Shown here piece by piece: positions 17,308 through 26,158 of a DNA stretch of 64,000 bases. Location: positions 62,001 through 126,000 of the forward strand of contig CAYJQC010000005.1 of assembly GCA_964372215.1 (NCBI GenBank), given 5' to 3'. Source of the stretch: DAIMFL01 sp964372215. GTDB taxonomy: Bacteria > Pseudomonadota > Alphaproteobacteria > Dongiales > Dongiaceae. Within the stretch, counting starts at the first letter, position 1; each line of letters begins with the position of its first letter. Made by a program: the position numbers and the translations under genes. The notes below the pieces were generated by a model. The model ran no database searches, was not told the origin of the DNA, and saw nothing but the letters and a program-made list of their open reading frames with translations.

Positions 17308-18717
17308 CTAGTCGACAACCCAGGTATCCTTGGTGCCGCCGCCCTGGCTCGAATTGACCACCAGCGAGCCCTCGCGCAGCGCCACGCGGGTCAGGCCGCC
17401 CGGCGCGATGCGGATTTCCTTGCCGACCAGGACGAACGGCCGAAGGTCGACATGGCGCGGCGCGATGCCGTTCTCGACGAAGGTCGGGCAGGTCGACAGC
17501 GACAGGGTCGGCTGGGCGATGTAGCGATCGGGTCTGGCGCGCAGGCGCAGGGCGAACTCCTCGCGCTCGGCCTTGCTGGCATGGGGACCCACCAGCATGC
17601 CGTAGCCGCCCGAGCCGTGCACGTCCTTCACCACCAGCTCATGCAGATTGTCGAGCACGTGCGACAGCTCGGCCGGTTCGCTGCACTGCCAGGTCGGCAC
17701 GCTCTGCAGGATCGGCTCCTCGCCCAGGAAGAACCGTATCATCTCGGGCACGTAGGTGTAGACCGCCTTGTCGTCGGCGATGCCGGCGCCGACCGCGTTC
17801 GCGATGGTCACGTTGCCGGCGCGATAGGCCGCCATCAGGCCGGGAATGCCGACCATGGAGTCGGGCTGGAACACCAGCGGATCGAGGAAACTGTCGTCGA
17901 TGCGCCGGTACAGGACGTCGACCCGCTGCAGGCCCTGGGTGGTGCGCATGTAGAGCTTCAGGTCGTCGATCACGAGATCGGCGCCCTCGACCAGCTCGAT
18001 GCCCATCTCGTCGGCCAGGAAGGAATGCTCGTAGTAGGCGCTGTTGTAGGAGCCGGGGGTCAGCAGGGCGACCGTCGGCTCGCCGTCGCAGTTCGGCGGC
18101 GCCACCGAGCTCAGGGTCTCCAGCAGGTCGTCGGTGTAGTGCGAGATCGGGCGCACCCGGTTGGCGGCGAACAGCTCGGGGAACAGCCGCATCATCGCCT
18201 CGCGGTCCTCGAGCATGTAGGACACGCCGGACGGCGTCCGGCAGTTATCCTCGAGCACGTAGAAGGTTTCCGCGTCGACCCGGACCAGGTCGATGCCCGC
18301 GATGTGGGTGTAGACCCCCGCGGCGACGTCGAGCCCGACCATGTCGGCGACGAAGCCGGGATTGTGCAGCACCAGCTCCGGCGGAATCTTGCCCGCGCGC
18401 AGGAACTCCCGCTTGCCATAGACGTCGCCGATGAAGGCGTTCAGCGCGGTCACCCGTTGCCGCAGGCCGCGCTCGACCAGGGCCCACTCCTTGGCGTCGA
18501 GCACCCGCGGAATGATGTCGAACGGGATCAGCCGTTCAGGATCGCCCTCGCCGGTATAGACCGCGAAGGTCACGCCGGTCCGCCGGAAGATCAGCTCCGC
18601 CTCGCGCCGCTTGAGCGCGAACACCTCATCGGGTGTGGCGGTGAGCCATTTCTTGATCCCGGCGAAATGCGGACGGACGTTGCCGTCCGCACCCATTTCG
18701 TCGAAGCATTCGGGCAT
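17308..18717 (-). CDS. Circularly permuted ATP-grasp type 2 protein
   Basis: A 469-residue COG2308 protein. Visible blocks include IPFDIIPRVLDAKEWALVER, the DNCRTPSGVSYMLEDRE ATP-grasp-like segment, LTPGSYNSAYYEHSFLADEMG, VDVLYRRIDDSFLDPL and the Gly-rich loop VKDVHGSGGYGML, ending with SQGGGTKDTWV. Predicted activity is ATP-dependent amide or peptide ligation (family inference). The frame is open to 18789, but ATG 18717 (MPECFDEMGADGNVRPH) matches the usual F/Y-DEM N-terminus, so I start there; the ribosome site is weak. First gene of the Anbu operon. Confidence 0.92.
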   Translation of the reverse strand: MPECFDEMGADGNVRPHFAGIKKWLTATPDEVFALKRREAELIFRRTGVTFAVYTGEGDPERLIPFDIIPRVLDAKEWALVERGLRQRVTALNAFIGDVYGKREFLRAGKIPPELVLHNPGFVADMVGLDVAAGVYTHIAGIDLVRVDAETFYVLEDNCRTPSGVSYMLEDREAMMRLFPELFAANRVRPISHYTDDLLETLSSVAPPNCDGEPTVALLTPGSYNSAYYEHSFLADEMGIELVEGADLVIDDLKLYMRTTQGLQRVDVLYRRIDDSFLDPLVFQPDSMVGIPGLMAAYRAGNVTIANAVGAGIADDKAVYTYVPEMIRFFLGEEPILQSVPTWQCSEPAELSHVLDNLHELVVKDVHGSGGYGMLVGPHASKAEREEFALRLRARPDRYIAQPTLSLSTCPTFVENGIAPRHVDLRPFVLVGKEIRIAPGGLTRVALREGSLVVNSSQGGGTKDTWVVD

Positions 18718-18953
18718 GCAGTGGCGCTCGGGTTGTGGAAATTGGACGCGGAATGCCACCATCCGAGCAGATTGCGCAGTGCGGGGCAAGCGTGCCGCTT
18801 GCGATTTCCCGCGATCTTCGCCGCCGTCGCCGAGTGTCGGCAGGAAAACTGCCTAAGGCGGATTATTCTTGCCTGCGCCCGGGTCCGGTTGCCTCCCGCA
18901 ATTCGGCTGTCATGATGGGCGCGCGCCGGCCGGCGGCGAACAGTGGAGGGGCA

Positions 18954-19367
18954 ATGGCGACGATCTACGTGGCGCGCAGCAAGGAGCTGGGCGAGTGGGG
19001 CTCCGATGTCGGGCTCGGCAAGAACCTGTACAAGGCCGGGATCGCGGCGGAGGAGGGCCAGGAGGTGGTCGAGGCGCTCAACGCCGACGGCCATGGCGGC
19101 CAGACCGACTGGGTGCTGGTCAAGGCCGAGGACGCCGAAGGGCTCGACGAGGCGGCGCTGCTGGCGCGCCTCGGCGCCAAGGAGAAGATGATCGATCCGA
19201 AGTACTATCCGCGGATCCGCGGGGCGCTCGGCATCTTCAAGGTCAAGCTCGAGAACGTCGAGAACCACATCCTGGTCAAGCAGGCCCTGGCCGGCGAGGA
19301 GCCCAAGCTCGGCAAGCTCAAGCCGGTCGACATCGCGACCTACCTGATCGTCAACGCCAAGCGCTGA
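18954..19367 (+). CDS. Conserved-looking small protein, unknown function
   Basis: A 137-residue soluble protein starting MATIYVARSKELGEWGSDVG. GGAGGGG lies about 3-9 bases before ATG 18954, a strong site; an earlier ATG at 18912 is less likely. The sequence alternates charged helices (KAGIAAEEGQEVVEALNADG, EAALLARLGAKEKMIDPKYY) and has no Cys, signal peptide or catalytic motif that I can name. It is divergent from the Anbu operon and 123 bases upstream of an MttB-family gene. I do not recognise the family. Confidence 0.75.
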   Translation: MATIYVARSKELGEWGSDVGLGKNLYKAGIAAEEGQEVVEALNADGHGGQTDWVLVKAEDAEGLDEAALLARLGAKEKMIDPKYYPRIRGALGIFKVKLENVENHILVKQALAGEEPKLGKLKPVDIATYLIVNAKR

Positions 19368-19417
19368 TTTCATGCCCGTGAAACCGAGCATTCCCGCCGG
19401 GTTTCGGGGCTGACGAA

Positions 19418-19433
19418 GCCGCCTGACGGCGGC
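19418..19433. terminator. Short GC hairpin after the 137-residue gene
   Basis: GCCGCC-TGAC-GGCGGC, a perfect 6-bp stem with a 4-base loop and no clear T tract. Weak terminator candidate. Confidence 0.3.
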
Positions 19434-19490
19434 CTGCGGTCTGTGCTAATTTCCGGTTTTCATCCTTGCGGTTGACGGAGGAATTCGGGC

Positions 19491-21077
19491 GTGGAGCAGG
19501 GTGCGGCGACGGTGGCGCAGAACGAGAACGAAGGACGTCGGCGGGGCGGGCGCGAGGCCCGCAAGACGCTGCGCGCGGCGCCGGTGCCGCGCAACGAGGC
19601 GCCGGTCAAGGGCGGCATGGAGGGCGGCCGGTTCCAGCCGCTCGACCAGGCGGCGATCCAGCGCATCCACCTGACCGCCCTCGAGGTGCTCGAGGAGGTC
19701 GGGATGGGCAACCCGATCCCGAGCTGCGTCGAGGTCTGTACCGCTGCCGGCGTCGAGCTCGGCAGCGACGGCCGGCTGCGCTTCCCGCGCGCCCTGGTCG
19801 AGGATGTCGTCGCCAAGGCGGCGCGGCACTTCCCGCTCTGCGGCCAGGATCCCGAGCACGACATCCTGCCGATGGGCAGCAAGGTCTATTACGGCACCGC
19901 CGGGGCCGCCGTGCATGTGGTCGACCTGGAGACCCGGGTCTACCGCGAATCCATGCTGCAGGACCTGTACGACGCGGCGCGCATCGTCGACACCTGCGAC
20001 AACATCCATTTCTTCCAGCGCTGCATGGTGCCGCGCGACATGGTCGATCCGCGCGACCTCGACATCAACACGCTCTACGCATCGCTCGCGGGCACCCGCA
20101 AGCATGTCGGCACCTCGTTCGTGCAGGCCGAGCACGCCGAGGAAGGGCTGCAGATGCTCTACGCCGTGGCCGGCGGCGAGGACAAATGGCGCGCGCGGCC
20201 GTTCGTCTCCAACTCCAACTGCTTCGTGGTGCCGCCGCTGAAATTCGCCGAGGACGCCTGCAAAGTGCTCGAGGTGCTGGTGCATGGCGGCATGCCGATC
20301 CTGCTGCTCTCGGCCGGCCAGGCCGGCGCGACCGCGCCGGCGGCGATCGCCGGGGCGGTGGTGCAGGCGGTGGCCGAGGTGCTGGCGGGCCTGGTCTACG
20401 TCAATGCCATCAAGCCGGGCCATCCCGCGATCTTCGGCACCTGGCCGTTCGTGTCGGACTTGAGGACCGGCGCCATGTCTGGCGGTTCGGGCGAGCAGGC
20501 GCTGCTGAGCGCGGCCTGCGCCCAGATGGCGCGTTTCTATGACCTGCCGGGCGGCTCGGCCGCCGGCATGGCTGACTCGAAGCTCCCCGACGTGCAGTCG
20601 GGCTACGAGAAGGGCATCACCGACGTGATGGCGGGCTTGGCCGGGCTCAACCTGGTCTACGAATCCGCCGGCATGCACGCGTCGCTGCTCGGCTTCAGCC
20701 TGGAGAGCCTGATCATCGACAACGACATGCTCGGCCAGTGCATGCGTTGTGTGCGCGGCATCGAAGTCAACGAGGACACCCTGTCGAAGGAGGCGATCAA
20801 GCGGGTCTGTCTCGACGGCGCCGGCCACTATCTCGGCGACGCGCAGACCCTGTCGCTGATGCAGACCGAGTACGTCTATCCCAAGCTCGGCGATCGCAAC
20901 TCGCCGAACGTCTGGGTGGAGCAGGGCTCCTCGACCATGGCGGAGCGGGCGTCGGCCGAGAAGGCGCGGATTCTCTCCAGCCATTTCCCCGGCCACATTC
21001 CGGACGAGGTCGACCGCGCCCTGCGCGCCGCCCACAAGATCTGCCTGCCGCGGGAGGCGATGGGGCGCGCGGGGTAG
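19491..21077 (+). CDS. MttB-family (non-pyrrolysine) methyltransferase, paralogue 1
   Basis: A 528-residue COG5598 protein. A charged N-terminal extension (~45 residues) precedes the TIM-barrel: FQPLDQAAIQRIHLTALEVLEEVG, SAGQAGATAPAAIAGAVVQ, GTWPFVSDLRTGAMSGGSGEQ and AGMADSKLPDVQSGYEKG. It starts with GTG 19491 behind GGAGG. There is no in-frame TAG, so it is a non-Pyl homologue; characterised members (for example MtgB) demethylate quaternary amines such as glycine betaine, methylating a corrinoid protein. No corrinoid protein or reactivase gene is visible nearby. It is closely similar to the gene at 31332-32918, with many identical blocks. It is convergent with the RluA gene, with hairpins between them. 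Confidence 0.9.
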   Translation: MEQGAATVAQNENEGRRRGGREARKTLRAAPVPRNEAPVKGGMEGGRFQPLDQAAIQRIHLTALEVLEEVGMGNPIPSCVEVCTAAGVELGSDGRLRFPRALVEDVVAKAARHFPLCGQDPEHDILPMGSKVYYGTAGAAVHVVDLETRVYRESMLQDLYDAARIVDTCDNIHFFQRCMVPRDMVDPRDLDINTLYASLAGTRKHVGTSFVQAEHAEEGLQMLYAVAGGEDKWRARPFVSNSNCFVVPPLKFAEDACKVLEVLVHGGMPILLLSAGQAGATAPAAIAGAVVQAVAEVLAGLVYVNAIKPGHPAIFGTWPFVSDLRTGAMSGGSGEQALLSAACAQMARFYDLPGGSAAGMADSKLPDVQSGYEKGITDVMAGLAGLNLVYESAGMHASLLGFSLESLIIDNDMLGQCMRCVRGIEVNEDTLSKEAIKRVCLDGAGHYLGDAQTLSLMQTEYVYPKLGDRNSPNVWVEQGSSTMAERASAEKARILSSHFPGHIPDEVDRALRAAHKICLPREAMGRAG

Positions 21078-21176
21078 GCGAGCAAGTGTGCTGAGTTCCC
21101 CTTCCCTCGCGGGAGGGGTTAGGGGACGGGACTGCGCGCGAAGGCGCGCGAATGAACTTGCTTCACCCCTCTCCGT

Positions 21177-21224
21177 CCCATCGCTGACGCGATGGGCCCC
21201 TCCCTCTCCCGCAAGCGGGAGAGG
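21177..21224. repeat. Paired intergenic hairpins between convergent genes
   Basis: Two perfect hairpins: CCCATCGC-TGAC-GCGATGGG (21177-21196) and CCTCTCCCGC-AA-GCGGGAGAGG (21203-21224). A third weaker one, CGCGCG-AAGG-CGCGCG, lies near 21136-21151. The CTCTCCCGC...GCGGGAGAG type is a very common dispersed bacterial intergenic element and may act as a bidirectional terminator here. Confidence 0.6.
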
Positions 21225-21233
21225 TTGCTCAGG

Positions 21234-22022
21234 TCAGTCCCCCGACAATCCGCAAGCTTCGAGTGCCGCGCGCATATGCGGCGGCACCGGGGCGGTGACC
21301 TCGATCGCCGGCTTGGTCGCCTGGAGCGGCAGGCGGATCGCGCGGGCGTGCAGCATCATCGGACCGTCCGGCCGTCCATAGACCGGGTCGCCTGAGACCG
21401 GACAGCCGATCGCCGCGCAATGGACCCGGATCTGGTGGGTGCGCCCGGTCTGCGGCTTGCATTCCAGCCAGGTCTTGCCGTTGGCCTGGCCGAGCACGCG
21501 ATAATCGGTGACGGCGGCCTGGCCCTCGGGGTCGACGATCATGCGCCAGCCGGTCTTGCGGTTCTCCTTGCGCAGCGCCAGCTCGATCCGCCCGTATGGC
21601 TCGGGCGGCGCGCCGTCGACCACCGCCCAGTAGGTCTTTTTCACCGCACCCGAGGAGAACAGCCGTCCGAGCTTGGCCAGCGCCTTGCGGTGGCGGCCCA
21701 GCACCAGGCAGCCGCTGGTGTCGCGGTCGAGCCGGTGGGCGAGGGCCGGCGGCTTGGGCAGGCCGAAGCGCAGGGCGTCGAACAGGACCTCCAGGTTCGG
21801 GCCGCCGCCGGGGCCGGCATGGACCGGCAGCCCGGCCGGCTTGTCGAGCACCAGGATCAGCCCGTCGCGATGCAGCACCCGCGCGAGCAGCGCGTCGGCC
21901 GAGAGTGCCGGCGCCGCAGTCGATGCGGACGCGCGCGGTCCAGGGGCCGGCGGCGGACGGACGGCCCGCCGGCGCGGCGGCGCGCCGCGGTGTGTGCGAG
22001 GGGAAGCGGGCATGGCCGGCAT
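21234..22022 (-). CDS. RluA-family RNA pseudouridine synthase
   Basis: About 262 residues. Family motifs are VLDKPAGLPVHAGPGG (start of the fold), ALAHRLDRDTSGCLVLGRH with the catalytic Asp of HRLDxxTSG, AVTDYRVLG, CKPQTGRTHQIRVH and GDPVYG. An Arg/Pro/Ala-rich N-terminal tail of ~45 residues precedes the catalytic domain; no S4 domain is present, as in RluA/RluE-like and TruC-like enzymes. It isomerises uridine in rRNA or tRNA; the site cannot be assigned. ATG 22022 or 22013 are both possible. The longer open frame to 22235 is non-coding, because a plus-strand cupin remnant occupies it. Confidence 0.92.
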   Translation of the reverse strand: MPAMPASPRTHRGAPPRRRAVRPPPAPGPRASASTAAPALSADALLARVLHRDGLILVLDKPAGLPVHAGPGGGPNLEVLFDALRFGLPKPPALAHRLDRDTSGCLVLGRHRKALAKLGRLFSSGAVKKTYWAVVDGAPPEPYGRIELALRKENRKTGWRMIVDPEGQAAVTDYRVLGQANGKTWLECKPQTGRTHQIRVHCAAIGCPVSGDPVYGRPDGPMMLHARAIRLPLQATKPAIEVTAPVPPHMRAALEACGLSGD

Positions 22023-22116
22023 GCTACCCGGCCGGTCGGCGAGCCGCCAGTAGCGCGCCTGCCCTAACGGCGCGAAGCGGATGCGGCGACTTGCGGCCGG
22101 TGCCGGATCGGCGTAG

Positions 22117-22260
22117 GGGGAAGCCGAACCAGCAGCGCGGGGCAGGGTGCCAGGGCCGATGGCCGAGCCGGGCGACGAGGTGTTGATCCCGAAGGGCGTG
22201 ACCCATTCGGTGCGCAACCGCGGCACCGGCACCACGCGCCGGCTGTACGGCTACGGCTGA
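22117..22260 (+). pseudogene. Remnant of a cupin-domain protein C-terminus
   Basis: The plus-strand frame from 22117 to the TGA at 22260 reads ...MAEPGDEVLIPKGVTHSVRN, then RGTGTTRRLYGYG. This is a convincing C-terminal cupin half: the GDxxxIPxGxxHxxRN strand with its metal-type His, followed by a terminal RLYGYG. Nothing resembling the N-terminal cupin strand lies upstream, where the frame is closed by TAG at 22114. I read it as a decayed gene fragment lying between the RluA start and the methyltransferase gene. A functional micro-ORF starting at ATG 22159 (33 codons) is less likely. Confidence 0.55.
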
Positions 22261-22284
22261 GCCTTGCCGGCCCCCGATCCGACC

Positions 22285-23220
22285 ATGGCCCCGGCCGGCG
22301 CGCCGAGTGGCCGCACCGGCTATCTCGCCGCCGACGGCTTGCTCGACGAGCTGCTGCATGAGGTCGGGCCGGCGGCGGAGATTCGCGAACGCCTGGTGCT
22401 GGTCGACGGGCCGGCTAAGCCCGCCGCCTGGGCGGCGAACATCTGGCACGAACCGCTGCGCATTCCGATCGCCTCGATCGGCGCGGGGGCGAAGGCGCTG
22501 CGGGCGATCCAGCGCAACTGGGTGCTGCATCCGACCGGGCATCACGGGCGCGCCAAGCTGATCCAGGCCAGGCTGCCGGTGGTGAGCGCCAAGCCGCTGG
22601 TGTTTCCGGCGCCGGCCCCGAGCGCGCCGCTCGGCTCCTGGACTCTGCTGGACGAGACCACGATCCTGGCCGCGGCACGCTGCTCGAGCCCGTTCCCCGA
22701 CGGCGAGGCGCGCTTCGTCGAGGACCGGTCGGGACCGCCCAACCGCGCCTATCTCAAGCTGTGGGAGGCGCTGACGCTGGCCGGCCGCCATCCCGGGCCC
22801 GGCGAGCGCTGCCTCGATCTCGGGGCCAGCCCGGGCGGCTGGAGCTGGGTGATCGCGCGGCTCGGCGCCCAGGTGCTGGCCATCGACAAGGCACCGCTCG
22901 ATCCGGCCGTGGCCGCGCTGCCCGGGGTCGGCTATCGCCAGGCCAGCGCGTTCTCCCTGACCCCCGCGGAGCTGGGGCCGGTCGACTGGCTGTTCTCCGA
23001 TGTTGTCTGCTATCCGGACCGGCTGCATCGTCTGGTGATGGATTGGCTGGACAGCGGCCTGTGCCGGAACTTCGTCTGCACGATCAAGTTCCAGGGCGCC
23101 ACCGATTTCGCCGCCCAGGCCCGCTTCGCCGCGATTCCCGGTTCGCGGCTGCTGCATCTCCATCACAACAAGCACGAGCTGACCTGGCTGCGGCTGGCCG
23201 AAGATCGCGTCGGAGCGTGA
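22285..23220 (+). CDS. FtsJ/RlmM-like SAM-dependent methyltransferase
   Basis: About 311 residues. The C-terminal half is a Rossmann methyltransferase of the RrmJ/RlmM type: CLDLGASPGGWSWVIARLGA (SAM motif I), AIDKAPLD, DWLFSDVVCYP and CTIKFQG, giving the K-D-K-E-like set of 2'-O-ribose RNA methyltransferases. The N-terminal half (ERLVLVDGPAKPAAWAANIW...) has a THUMP-like or structurally undefined fold, as in RlmM. The likely role is 2'-O-methylation of rRNA (23S C2498 in RlmM), by family inference. The start is uncertain: an in-frame TTG at 22264 is an alternative to ATG 22285, and neither has a clear ribosome site. Confidence 0.82.
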   Translation: MAPAGAPSGRTGYLAADGLLDELLHEVGPAAEIRERLVLVDGPAKPAAWAANIWHEPLRIPIASIGAGAKALRAIQRNWVLHPTGHHGRAKLIQARLPVVSAKPLVFPAPAPSAPLGSWTLLDETTILAAARCSSPFPDGEARFVEDRSGPPNRAYLKLWEALTLAGRHPGPGERCLDLGASPGGWSWVIARLGAQVLAIDKAPLDPAVAALPGVGYRQASAFSLTPAELGPVDWLFSDVVCYPDRLHRLVMDWLDSGLCRNFVCTIKFQGATDFAAQARFAAIPGSRLLHLHHNKHELTWLRLAEDRVGA

Positions 23221-23266
23221 CGGCCGTCGCTCCCCGGCGCTCGGGCGATCTGATAGCCTCGCGCCC

Positions 23267-26155
23267 ATGACCACCGGCTTGCGCAGCACGGCCCCGCCAT
23301 CCGGCACCCGAAGCGATCCGGCGCTGGCCGAACTCGCCCGGCGCACGGCGATGCTGGGGGCAATCGGCTACGCCGCCACCCGCATCGTCGGCGGGCGCGA
23401 CTGGCAGGCCGGCATCCAGGAGCTGCTGGACCGGCTCGGCGGCGCCATGCAGGTCAGCCGCGTCAGCCTGTTCCAGGCCCATCCCGGTCCCGACGGCCGG
23501 CTGGTGCAGAGCTGCCGCTGGGACTGGAGCGAGCCGGGCCTGCCCAGGATCTCCGACGACCCGCGCTATCGGAACATGTCGCTGGCCGACGAGGACGGCG
23601 CCGAGCTCGGCGAGTGGTCGCGCCGGCGCCAGTGCGGCGAGGTCGTGCAGGCGCTGTACAGCGAGACCACCGGCTACACCCGCCAGGTGTTCAGGGAACA
23701 CGGCACGCTGTCCTTCGTGTCGGTGTCGATCATGGTGAACGGCAGCTGGTGGGGATTCCTCGGCTTCGACGAATGCAAGACCGAGCGGGCCTGGAGCGAG
23801 CTCGAGATCGACGTGCTGCGCACCGCCGCCGCGCTGATCGCCGGGGCGATCGAGCGGGCGGAGGCCCACGAGAAGCTGCGCCTGAGCGAGGAGCGCTACG
23901 CCCTGGTGGCGCGCGGCGGCAATGACGGGCTGTACGACTGGGACCTCATCGCCGGGACCGCCTACTTTTCGCCGCGGCTGCACGAGCTGCTCGGCGTGCC
24001 CGAGGGCGGTCTCGGCGTCGATCCGGACTCGTTCTTCGGCTGCATGGTGCCGGGCGATGCGACCCGGGTGCGCGCCGGGCTGCAGGCGGACTTCGCCGAG
24101 CAGCGCCGCCAGTTCGAGTTCGAATGCCGCTGCAGCTGCGCCGGCCGGGAGAAGTGGTTTGTGTCGCGCGGCACCGTGCTGTACGACGGCGGCCGCCCGA
24201 TCCGCGTGGTCGGGCAGCTGCGCGACATCAGCGGGCGCAAGGCGGCCGAGGCGCAGCTGCGCGAAAGCGAGGAGCGCTTCCGCACCATCGCCGAGACGGT
24301 GCCGCTGGCGATCTCGATCTCGCGCCCGGACGGACATCTCATTTTCACCAACGCCCAGTGGTCGGCGATCTTCGGCATTCCGCCGGAGCGGGCCGGCGAG
24401 GTGGTGACCCGAGATTTCTACGAGACCGCGTCCGAGCGCGACCGCCTGATGGTCGACCTCGCGTCGGGCGTCGGCGTGCAGGCGGTCGAGGCGCGCCTGA
24501 AGCGCGCCAGCGGCGACGTGTTCTGGGCGCTGCTGTCGATCCGGCCGATCACCTATCGCGGAGAGCGGGCGCTGCTGTCGGCGATCACCGACATCACCGC
24601 GATCAAGCAGGTCGACGCGGCGCTGCGCGAGAGCGAGGCCAGCGTGCGCGCGATCCTCGACACCGCGCTCGACGCCATCGTCACCACCGACGAGGCCGGC
24701 GGCATTCTCGAGTTCAACCCGGCCGCCGAGCGCATGTTCGGCAGGTCCCGCGGCGCGGTGATCGGCCACGGGATCGACGAGACGATCTTTCCGCCGCAGG
24801 CCCGGCCGCAGCCGGCCGAGGCGCTGATGCGCGCGCTGGCGGCGGGCGAGGGCCCGCTGTCCGGCCGCCGCCTGGAGCTCGACGCCGTGCGGGCCGATGG
24901 GGCGACGTTCCCGGTCGAGGTGGCGATCGCCGCCGTGCCGCGCGCCGACCATGTCGGCTACACCGCCTTCCTGCGCGACATCTCCGAGCGCAAGCAGGTC
25001 GAGCAGGAGCTCGCCGCCTATCGCGAGAGCCTGGAGCAGCTGGTCGAGCGCCGGACCGCAGCGCTGACCTCGGCCGAGGCGCGGCTGCGTGCCGCCATCG
25101 GCACGTTCCAGGGCGGCTTCGCCCTGTACGACGCCCAGGAGCGGCTGGTCATCGCCAACGAGAACTGCGGCGCACTGATGTCCGACGCCGGGCCGGTGCT
25201 GCTGCCTGGATCGCAGCTCGCGGATCTCGCGCGCGCCGTCGCCGCCGCCAATCGCCTCGGCGACGACTGGGCGGAGGAGGAGCTGGCGCGCTTCCGCGGC
25301 GGCGAGGACTTCATCGTCGAACGCGAGACCTACGAGGGCCGCTGGATCGAGCTGCGCGCCGCGCGCATGTCCGATGGCGGCCTGCTGCTGGTGATCACCG
25401 ACATCACCGCCTATCGCACCGCCGAGCAGGCGCTGCGGACCGCGCTGGCGAAGGAGCGCCAGCTCGGCCAGCTCCAGCGCGAGTTCGTGTCCATGACCTC
25501 TCACGAGTTCCGTACACCGCTCGCCATCATCGACACCGCGACCCAGCGCCTGATGCGCCGGCGCGACACCCTGCCAGGCGAGGAATATGCCGGGCTCGGC
25601 CGCGAGATCCGCGACGCCGTGCAGCGCATGATCGGCATGATCGACGGGATCCTGAACTCGGCGCGGCTCGATGCCGGCGAGATCCGCTTCAGCCCGGCGC
25701 CGATGGATCTGGCCGCGCTGATCGATGAGGTCTGCCGTCGTCAGGCCGGCCTGTCGCCGCGCCACGAGATCCGCAGCGACCTGACGGCGCTGCCGGCGAC
25801 GATCACGGGCGACCGCGCGCTGCTCGATCAGGTGTTCACCAATCTCCTGTCCAACGCCACGAAGTACGCGCCGAATGGCGGGCCGATCGAGGTGGTGGCC
25901 CGCGGCGACGGCGACGGCGTCGTCGTCACCGTGGCCGATCGCGGCGTCGGCATCCCCAGGGCAGAGCTGCCGCGCATCTTCGAGCGCTTCTTCCGCGCCC
26001 GCACTTCGACCGGCATCAGCGGCACCGGGATCGGACTCTATGCGGTGCGGCGCCTGGTCCAGATGCATGGCGGCAAGGTCGCGGTCGCCAGCGAGGAGGG
26101 CCAGGGCACCACCGTCACCGTGGAACTGCCGGTCTCCGCCGGGGCGCCGCGCTGA
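23267..26155 (+). CDS. Multi-domain sensor histidine kinase (GAF + PAS repeats)
   Basis: A 962-residue soluble kinase with no transmembrane segment. Order: N-terminal GAF-like domain (~30-200, ending AGAIERAEAHEKLRLSEERY); PAS/PAC units near 205-330, 335-450 and 460-590 (marked by RVVGQLRDISGRKAAEAQL, LLSAITDITAIKQVD, YTAFLRDISERKQVEQELAA); a coiled linker; a fourth PAS-like unit ~600-720; HisKA with SHEFRTPLAIIDTATQRL (His746); and HATPase (NLLSNATKYAPNGG N-box, VADRGVGIPRAELPRIFERFF, GTGIGLYAVRRLVQMHGG). It is a cytoplasmic sensor of unknown ligand. The gene is followed after 3 bases by a response regulator-cyclase, its probable partner. Confidence 0.95.
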   Translation: MTTGLRSTAPPSGTRSDPALAELARRTAMLGAIGYAATRIVGGRDWQAGIQELLDRLGGAMQVSRVSLFQAHPGPDGRLVQSCRWDWSEPGLPRISDDPRYRNMSLADEDGAELGEWSRRRQCGEVVQALYSETTGYTRQVFREHGTLSFVSVSIMVNGSWWGFLGFDECKTERAWSELEIDVLRTAAALIAGAIERAEAHEKLRLSEERYALVARGGNDGLYDWDLIAGTAYFSPRLHELLGVPEGGLGVDPDSFFGCMVPGDATRVRAGLQADFAEQRRQFEFECRCSCAGREKWFVSRGTVLYDGGRPIRVVGQLRDISGRKAAEAQLRESEERFRTIAETVPLAISISRPDGHLIFTNAQWSAIFGIPPERAGEVVTRDFYETASERDRLMVDLASGVGVQAVEARLKRASGDVFWALLSIRPITYRGERALLSAITDITAIKQVDAALRESEASVRAILDTALDAIVTTDEAGGILEFNPAAERMFGRSRGAVIGHGIDETIFPPQARPQPAEALMRALAAGEGPLSGRRLELDAVRADGATFPVEVAIAAVPRADHVGYTAFLRDISERKQVEQELAAYRESLEQLVERRTAALTSAEARLRAAIGTFQGGFALYDAQERLVIANENCGALMSDAGPVLLPGSQLADLARAVAAANRLGDDWAEEELARFRGGEDFIVERETYEGRWIELRAARMSDGGLLLVITDITAYRTAEQALRTALAKERQLGQLQREFVSMTSHEFRTPLAIIDTATQRLMRRRDTLPGEEYAGLGREIRDAVQRMIGMIDGILNSARLDAGEIRFSPAPMDLAALIDEVCRRQAGLSPRHEIRSDLTALPATITGDRALLDQVFTNLLSNATKYAPNGGPIEVVARGDGDGVVVTVADRGVGIPRAELPRIFERFFRARTSTGISGTGIGLYAVRRLVQMHGGKVAVASEEGQGTTVTVELPVSAGAPR

Positions 26156-26158
26156 GCC

